Assembly: GCA_944990035.1 (NCBI GenBank)
Contig: CALYLX010000077.1
Location: 1 to 64,000 of the forward strand
Direction of reading: 5' to 3'
Source: Clitopilus passeckerianus
Lineage: Eukaryota > Basidiomycota > Agaricomycetes > Agaricales > Entolomataceae
Length of the DNA: 64,000 bases
The notes beneath the pieces were generated by a model. That model did no database searches. It saw only the letters and a list, made by a program, of their open reading frames with translations, and was not told the origin of the DNA. Positions 57,353 through 64,000 of the stretch are shown here, piece by piece. Position numbers and translations under genes: made by a program. Positions within the stretch are counted from its first letter, which is position 1; every line of letters starts with the position of its first letter.

Positions 57353-58830
57353 CTACTCTGAGTCTCTAGAGCTACGTATGGCCTCCCAAGATCGACGAAC
57401 AACGAAGATCCTCCTGAAGGATTCCTCCCCATCATAAACTGCATTCTTGGAGTCGTCAACGCCCGGCAACTTGACGTCTGTGAAAATCATAGGTCCGTCG
57501 AAATAAAGTTGAGGTACGAGCCCTCCTTGAGGAAGAATCGGTTCGAAGATACTGTCTCCGGAAGGTCGAAAAGTTGAGAGAACTCGTACTAAAGTCGGGT
57601 GTCGCTCAATCTCCACGATGACCCGCGATAAGTGAGGGAATGCTCCAAGTGCCCTCCATGTGTCTATGTCGGAGAATATCAACCCGTAGACCAATACGTG
57701 GATGTCTTTGAAGGCATCTAGATATGCTACTGAAGTCATGAAACCCGGGATGGCGGGCAGATGTGTTCGTGCCGTAAAACTCTGAACTTCACTTGGGTAT
57801 TTGAAGGATGATGAATGTGGTTATGAAACAGTTGCACCGTCCGTGGGTTACTTGCACCTACGTAGGGTGATTCCAATGCTTCGAAATAAAGCGGCTGCCC
57901 AAGGCTTTGGCACCACAATATGTCGTCTTCTCCCAGAGGCTTGAACGCGCCACTAAGTGAAAGATCTTTAAGGCACGGAGACTGTTGCAAGGTTGATAAA
58001 ACTCGACGTAGACACAATTGGCGGTCCCAATCGACTGTGTGTTCGGGCAAGTCGATCTTCAGATGGGTCAATTGAGGGAAGGAAGGGACCTGGGATGGGT
58101 GGCTCAGCGGGATACAATTCTGAAGCTCGATGTGTCGCAATTGTGGGGCAAGTCGGGCCAGGCCAGCAAAGGTCAGCCCATTAAGGCCAAAGTGAAGTCG
58201 ATGGACATTGTTGTGTTCGATCGCTATGGATTCCAAAATTGGCATTTCCACCCTGGAAAGAGATAGAAAGCCAACGAATTCATGTAATAATTTATCGTGC
58301 CTAGCGGTGATCCTGAGGCTCTTCGTTCGACCGAGAAGTCGACGCCACAATCCCGATGCTCCGGAATCTTCTTTCCAAACTATCTCTTGAGTCCAACTTT
58401 CTTCAGTCACCAGCGTCAACGGCATTTTCTCAGCTCGTTCAAGCAGGCGGGAAGCTAGTTCCGGAAGACAGAGACAGGGCCACCTCCAGAGTGTTGGCGT
58501 ACTGATCGCGAGTCGACGCCAGTGGGAGCATACGTATGTGACTCTCAACCACTGTGTCATTGAATTCGTGGTGGTGCCGGAGCCATGAGCAAAGTAGCTG
58601 AAGATCTTGATGAGAATATCCTCGGGCAAACGAGATATATTTACGATTCTGTTGTGTTGAGATCTCCAAGAGGCGATCTGTCGTTTGCATGCCAGGATCT
58701 GCTGCTCGTAGCCTCGGATGCTGTTCTGGAGAAAGCTGATTTCTTCCCTGATGATAGCGAATGCGTTTTGTTTGGCCGTTCAGGTACTGAAGGCATCGAT
58801 GCTATTAAGCCTCAGTTCGGGGACTGAGAA
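57353..58830 (-). pseudogene. F-box gene with stop, deletion and frameshift
   Basis: The F-box ISRLPEDILIKIFSYFAHG...CSHWRRLAISTPTLWRW and most of the leucine-rich part are well kept (57736 to about 58770). An in-frame TGA at about 58788 replaces the Pro-Val of the homologue's STPVAKQTAF. About 70 codons are missing near 57790, and the remaining C-terminal part (57353-57739, ending RSSRDSE) lies in another frame. Probably non-functional; a shorter protein starting at an internal ATG cannot be excluded. Confidence 0.75.
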
Positions 58831-59866
58831 ATTCGTATCAGCTTCAGCAATATTCTCGATGAAAAGCTCATGCCAGGTTACCTTGGAAAGGCATCATTTC
58901 TTCCATCCGAATGTCGACTATAGACTGGGCTACGACTGATAAGGCAAGAGATATCTCTTTCCAATTGGCAAGATTCCCACTGCCTGCCACAGGCCACGTG
59001 AAGAGCAAGGAGGGATTCGAGCGCCGTATCTCGGCAGTGTGATATTTGTCCAGCAGTGTTAGCTCCCACGCGAGGCGATTGAACCTAGCAAGCCTGCTTG
59101 TCTGTCAAACTTGAGGCTTGCAATAGTTAGTTGACGTTGACATGGGTGGACGATCGAATGCCATATGAAGCGGAGGAAAAGCCAGCATTGACACTGAGGG
59201 AGCCTGGCAGTCTGTGATCTGCGGAGTCATCTATTTTACCTCCGTGCTTGCAACTGAGGTAACAGCTCTCAGAGTATTCATAGACCACACGATCGGCCAC
59301 CTATTGAAGCCGCTCGGAGGGAACAACTCGTGAATAACGTGGTTACGGCAAAACAGGTGGTATCTCCGTTTGACGGGCATCAGTCGCAGGCTCTTGCTTT
59401 CTGACCATCATCATGCAGCCGCCTCCTGTAGATTCCAATCATGTTTCTGGAATCCACAACACCTCGGAGCAGCTGGAACAGTCAAATAGAACTAGGCCAT
59501 AATGGTCAGGCGTCACGACACACTGATCTGGGAGCAAACTGCGACTTCAGAAGTTGGCGCCAGGCGGTGCCTGCACTGGCTCGCCCATCAGCTTCTCAGC
59601 ACACGATACACATGGTGCGCTTGTGAGCTCCATTCGCTGTCTAATACAGGCTTACACTGACCGGAACTTTTGCTCTTCTGTGATTTTGAACAGATGATTC
59701 CATTTATATACCCTTCGAAGCCACCGGCAACCCTCTTTCCCCAGCCGAGCTTCCTTGCTGCAAGCCTCTCCTCCAGACTTCGTTAGGCTAGTCTTTGGAC
59801 CCGCTCTTCTGCCTGTTCTGCAGAGGGTTAACGATCAACACTGTCTCACGAAAAATCCAACGAACT
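58831..59866. other. Divergent intergenic region
   Basis: About 1 kb between the broken F-box gene and the MFS transporter; it holds the transporter's promoter. A TTTATATACCC element at about 59702-59712 lies about 160 bases before the ATG and is a possible TATA box. No gene recognised. Confidence 0.35.
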
Positions 59867-61934
59867 ATGACTGAGAGTACGAAGAGCCCGAACTCGACAA
59901 CGACGGAGCTGGACACTCAGGTTGCAGCCAGGGATCTACCGTCCAAGGAGGTAGCTGCTGCTGCTGCACCGGCGGGAGTTGCAGAAGAAGAGACGACGAA
60001 GAAGGATATTCGCTTTTGGGCGATCATTGTCGTCATCAATCTCTGCTACTTCTTGTCGCTCCTCGAAGCAGTGAGTCCTCAATCCAAGTTTCGCTCTTAT
60101 AGTTCGGTTTAACTGATATGGAATTGGCAGACATCAGTGTCAACCGCACTACCAACCATTGCTGCTGCTCTGCATGGGGCTGATTTCATCTGGGTTGGGT
60201 CCGCGTACAACATTGCTTCAACTGCTTTCATGCCAGTCTCGGGTGGTTTGTCGCAGGTGGGTCGAAAACACCCTCTTTGTGCGTTCTATTTTAATTTCTC
60301 CGTTACCTAGATCTTCGGCCGGAAGCCCGTCCTGCTCGTTTGCATCGTAATATTCTGTGTCGGAAGTCTCGTCTGCGGTATTGCCCGAAGCATGAACATG
60401 CTGATTGCTGGACGAGGTTAGTTCGTGTCTCCTCTTTCTTGACAGTGTATCTGACCAAATGTCTCTCTTTTCTGTACAGTCGTACAAGGAACAGGCGCAG
60501 CGGGTCTTACGACCGTCAGCACGATCATCCTTTCCGACATGGTTTCTCTGAAAGAGAGGGGTACCTATAACGGACTTCTGCAACTGTGAGCACAACCGTG
60601 TTCTTGTATTCATCTTGACTCAAACGTATCCAACAGGACGTGGTGTCTTGCAGCTGGTGTTGGCCCTGCCGTTGGAGGTGCTCTCGCTCGTGCTGGGGCA
60701 TGGAGATGGCTGTTCTGTACGTCCATCCATCCCTCTCTTTCACCGAATTCTAATTTGACACCTGCCATACCAGACCTCAACCTTCCCCTTGGCGGTCTGG
60801 CCTTCATCACCACAACGGCGTTCCTCCGCCTCAAAACGCCGCCGGGAAGCATGATGAAGAAGTTTGCCATGATCGACTGGATCGGATCCTTTGTCATCGT
60901 TGCTTCGTCCGTCTCTGCCGCCATTGGTCTCACCTGGGCAGGAGTCGAGCATCCTTGGGGCTCCGCTCCAGTATTGGTGCCTCTAATTTTGGGCTTGCTT
61001 GGTATTGTCGGGTTCTTCGTCTACGAGGCGAAGCTCTGCAAATTCCCAATCATCCCGCATGCGGCAATCTCGAACAGGACCACTGTGAGTGGGTGAGTGT
61101 CTTATACTATTCTCCACGACGCCTGGGGGTACTGAAACCATTCTCAACAGATACTTCCAAATTTTCCTTGCCGCCGTCCCCTTCACCACCCTCGTATTCT
61201 ACCTCCCCGTCTGGTTCCAAGCCTGCCACGGCTCCTCCGCACTCAAATCCGGAATCCAACTCTTCCCATTCTCTTTCACTGTTGCCCCATTCTCCATCTT
61301 TACCGGTATCAGTATCACCAAAACCGGTCGATACCGCCCACAGTCTTGGTTCGGGTGGGCAATGATCATCGTGGCACTAGCCTTGATGTGTACCGTTCAT
61401 GCGGATACCCGGACGCAAGTGGTGCTGGGTTATGAAGCCCTCATCGGTTTTGGCTTCGGAATCGTCTACAGTGCGGCGTACTTCCCGGTACTGGCTCCTC
61501 TGAAGCTGGATGTAGTGCCGAAGGCCCTTGGCTTCTTCGCGTTTTTGAGGCAGTTTGCTGGAGTCTGGTCTGTCACCATCGGAGGAACGGTTCTGCAAAA
61601 CTACATCGTCACGCACCTCCCTGCGGAGGTCGCCTCGCCCTCAGGGTCAGGAGTGGAGTCATCGGCGACGTTCTATATCTTGATCGCTGCGCTCGACAAA
61701 TTGCCAGCTGAGACGCAGGTGCTGGTCAAAGAGGCGGTTGGAGAGGGTCTGAGGAGAACATGGATTGTCATGGCTGCTATTGCGGGATTGGGGATGATAT
61801 CGAGTTTGGGAATGAAGGGGCTGCCACTGAGTGGTCAGGTGGATAAGAAGTGGGGCATCGAAGAGGAGAAGAAGAAAAAAGAATTGGAGGAAGCTGGGGA
61901 GAAGGAGAAAGGTTTGAAGACGGAGAGCGCATGA
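59867..61934 (+). CDS. MFS transporter, drug:H+ antiporter (DHA2/14-TMS type)
   Basis: Multi-exon membrane transporter starting MTESTKSPNSTTTELDTQ, with an acidic, Ala-rich cytoplasmic N-terminus. Helix 1 (FWAIIVVINLCYFLSLLEA) leads to TALPTIAAAL...IWVGSAYNIASTAFMPVSG, the A-loop IFGRKPVLL, and RVVQGTGAAGLTTVS. Motif C is AAGVGPAVGGALARAGAWRW, then YLNLPLGGLAF. Later helices follow, with NRTTVSGYFQIFLAAVPF and a Lys/Glu-rich tail ending GLKTESA. These motifs are those of the DHA2 antiporters that expel drugs and secondary metabolites across the plasma membrane by proton exchange. It lies within the F-box array, 12 kb from the nearest P450, so a role in exporting the cluster product is only a suggestion. 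Frames join cleanly. Confidence 0.92.
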
Positions 61935-62422
61935 TGAGGGATACGACTTGCACATTGACACGTTGACACGAAAGGACCGGGATGAATGACGATTGAATGC
62001 TGTATTTATACTGCTGTAGAATAGTATTTAGATTCGAATGAATGATCACGATTGCCACATTTATCGACATATTTATCCGCTCCCCTTTGGCTGGTTTTCT
62101 TACCTTAAGCCCTGTAGTACTCGAAAGGTACGCGACGCGTCCGTCCACGTGATGGGAAATATTCCCTTTTACGGAGTCTCTCAGGCTGGAACCAGTGTTT
62201 CTTCCCATTCACGCATGGACATTGGGAATATTTCGCAGCCCCGCCAACCAGAACATTACGATTATACTTTCTAGGAGACATGTTTGACGTCGAACTTGAA
62301 ATAGAGGATGATGGGCCTTTCACCACTGCATCAACTATAGTAACTGGACAATCTGATCGAGATCGAAGGAAGGAATTTCGCCCGCACATTCAATGCTTTC
62401 AGCTCAAAGCTAGCGAAAATGG
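61935..62422. other. Intergenic; possible truncation point of an F-box copy
   Basis: Contains the MFS 3' untranslated region and the sequence before the truncated F-box-type gene. No F-box domain is encoded here on the plus strand. A minus-strand overlapping frame (62105-62389) has no recognised domain. Confidence 0.35.
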
Positions 62423-63748
62423 ATGCCTACGCTACGATTTATTCGCGAATTCGTATCACAATTACACCGGGTCAATGCTACGAACAGCCTCAGACATCTG
62501 GAAGTACATTCACCAGAAGACCTTTCCGCCTCAGAAACGCTCAATGAGCTTCACCCAGTCGATATCCTCCAGAGATCCCCCAACTTAGAGAGCATCCATT
62601 TCACCGGCCGAAATTTCTTCAACTCGCGATCACGGCTTTCCTCCTTTTCCAAACTCACAAAAATGGCGATAAGGCTGTCAAAGGCACTGCACAATCAACG
62701 CTCATCAGCACGACGCGTACTCGAAACGCTACAGCACTTACCCGATCTGAAGGAGCTCGCGCTTCTGGATATCTTTGAACCATTAAAAGTCGAGGATATG
62801 CCATGGTATAGAGCGCGGTCACCTGTCGCTCTTCCCGCACTCAACGACTTATGGCTGGGAGCCAGCGCCGAATTATTGCATCTCTTCCCGGACTGTATTC
62901 GGTATCCTTCCTCAGCCTGGGTCGAAGTTGAAGTCCAGGACCGACAGGACGAGGTAAGGGAGCACCCGTCCCAGAGACATGCCTTGCTCGGCCTTCTTGC
63001 CACAACCACCGGTCGATTAACGCCCCTAGTTAGCAGCCTAAACGTGTACCACGAACCCCGCGACGGAGAGCTGACATTATCCTTTACTCCGGCCACAGAC
63101 ACCCAGGGATGCGAGGCATCTCAGTTTCCCAAGGAGTTTGGCCTAGGGGCTCGCATATTCATTCCTTCATCGGAAAAAGCAGGAATGGAAGTGCTTGCAG
63201 CACTCCCTTCAACATGTCCCCTAATCAACATTCATCATTTGGAGTACCAACTTCCTTTCTCTCACACTACAGTTTGGAAAGCGTTCAGTGCTTTACCACA
63301 CCTTCGAAGCATCAGTTTGCACCCAAACTGCCACCCAACTTTTGCAAAAGTTTTCGCAAGTGTTCACCCATCCGGAGAGAATGTTTTCGAGCCCTGGGAC
63401 TTGGCAACAGGCGTAGCGCTCAACTTTAGCGGCCTGGTACAGATCTCACTGAGAGGACAGTCGCCATCAAATAGGCCCAATTTCTCATTTTTATTCGAAG
63501 AATTGCGGAGAATAAATCTTGCCCGTCGAAGCTGGCTATTGGCCTGGAGCCAACGACAGCGGGTCATCCCGGTAAGGCTGTTCTCCTTGTCTACTATCCT
63601 GATAAAACTAACTGCAGTTCCACTGGGTTACTCCACCCTCTTTTTTAGCCTAATCTCGACATCCCATTTATTCCTATCTCAGAGAGAGTCCATTAAGTTA
63701 CATCCAGATGTGTGCTGCGAACCGGTAATACAAGCTGTACTACTTTAG
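62423..63748 (+). CDS. F-box-family protein lacking the F-box (C-terminal, leucine-rich part)
   Basis: Open frame starting MPTLRFIREFVSQLHRVN. It matches the C-terminal two-thirds of the neighbouring F-box proteins: LQRSPNLESIHFTGRNFF, LQHLPDLKELALLDIFEPL, HPTFAKVFASVHPSGENVFE and LARRSWLLAW. The coiled-coil start and F-box are absent, and the upstream 490 bases do not encode them. Either a 5'-truncated duplicate that now begins at an internal ATG, or a pseudogene. An intron (GTAAGG...CTGCAG, about 63571-63617) would give an earlier end at 63651-63653; unspliced, the frame runs to 63748. Without an F-box it should not join an SCF complex. Confidence 0.6.
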   Translation: MPTLRFIREFVSQLHRVNATNSLRHLEVHSPEDLSASETLNELHPVDILQRSPNLESIHFTGRNFFNSRSRLSSFSKLTKMAIRLSKALHNQRSSARRVLETLQHLPDLKELALLDIFEPLKVEDMPWYRARSPVALPALNDLWLGASAELLHLFPDCIRYPSSAWVEVEVQDRQDEVREHPSQRHALLGLLATTTGRLTPLVSSLNVYHEPRDGELTLSFTPATDTQGCEASQFPKEFGLGARIFIPSSEKAGMEVLAALPSTCPLINIHHLEYQLPFSHTTVWKAFSALPHLRSISLHPNCHPTFAKVFASVHPSGENVFEPWDLATGVALNFSGLVQISLRGQSPSNRPNFSFLFEELRRINLARRSWLLAWSQRQRVIPVRLFSLSTILIKLTAVPLGYSTLFFSLISTSHLFLSQRESIKLHPDVCCEPVIQAVLL

Positions 63749-64000
63749 GAAGAGCTTATCTGCTTTTTTGTTACCTTTTTTATATTGTATGACACAAAAA
63801 GAGACCTGAAACGATTTAAAATGCATTGGTGGTGTGCGTGCTCCCTAGTGTGAGAGGCTCCGTTGCTCAGGCCGAGAAGAAATTGTCGTAGACTTGAGAG
63901 CGATGCCAGGACCATGATACACACGAGTACCGTGGGTATATCCATGGTTGTTAGAAGGACATTGATGCAATAAATTGGCCAATTCTCATCTTTGCGGGCA

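Overview
This window looks like nuclear DNA of a mushroom-forming basidiomycete (Agaricomycete). The genes are broken by many introns of about 45-60 bases with GT...AG ends. They include families typical of this class: several multi-exon P450s, DUF6534 membrane proteins and F-box proteins with a heptad-like N-terminus. No rRNA, tRNA, CRISPR array or bacterial operon structure was seen.

Layout. 1-3.5 kb: two tandem P450 genes on the minus strand, the first cut by the window edge and the second frameshifted. 6.3-7.9 kb: a YheT/EEB1-type alpha/beta hydrolase. 8-40 kb: a lipid-oxidation cluster with mirror-image gene order. The left half reads DUF6534 protein (8.0-10.0), FAD2-like desaturase 1 (11.0-13.0), desaturase 2 (13.7-15.5) and P450 (17.4-19.6), all on the minus strand. 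The right half reads P450 (27.0-29.3), desaturase 3 (30.6-32.4) and DUF6534 protein (38.2-40.0), all on the plus strand. The axis lies near 23-24 kb, and a PF04199 cyclase-family hydrolase sits in the loop at 24.5-26.0. A further P450 (33.7-35.8, minus) and an isoprenylcysteine-methyltransferase-like gene (36.3-37.1) lie inside the right arm. 40.4-47.3 kb: two more P450s. 48.4-63.7 kb: an array of five F-box-type genes or relics, at least two of them broken, interrupted by an MFS drug:H+ antiporter (59.9-61.9).

Three FAD2-like desaturases with seven P450 genes, a serine hydrolase, a methyltransferase and a cyclase-family hydrolase suggest a fungal pathway that desaturates or acetylenates a fatty acyl chain and then oxidises it, as in basidiomycete polyyne or oxylipin chemistry. 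That role is inference from gene content. No polyketide synthase, terpene synthase or transcription factor was recognised.

Several genes carry single-base frameshifts inside otherwise well-conserved reading frames: the P450 at 1.6-3.5 kb (three), the P450 at 27-29 kb (one) and the DUF6534 gene at 8-10 kb (one). They may be young pseudogenes or uncorrected long-read indels. Intron-exon joins were worked out by eye from splice signals and paralogue comparison.
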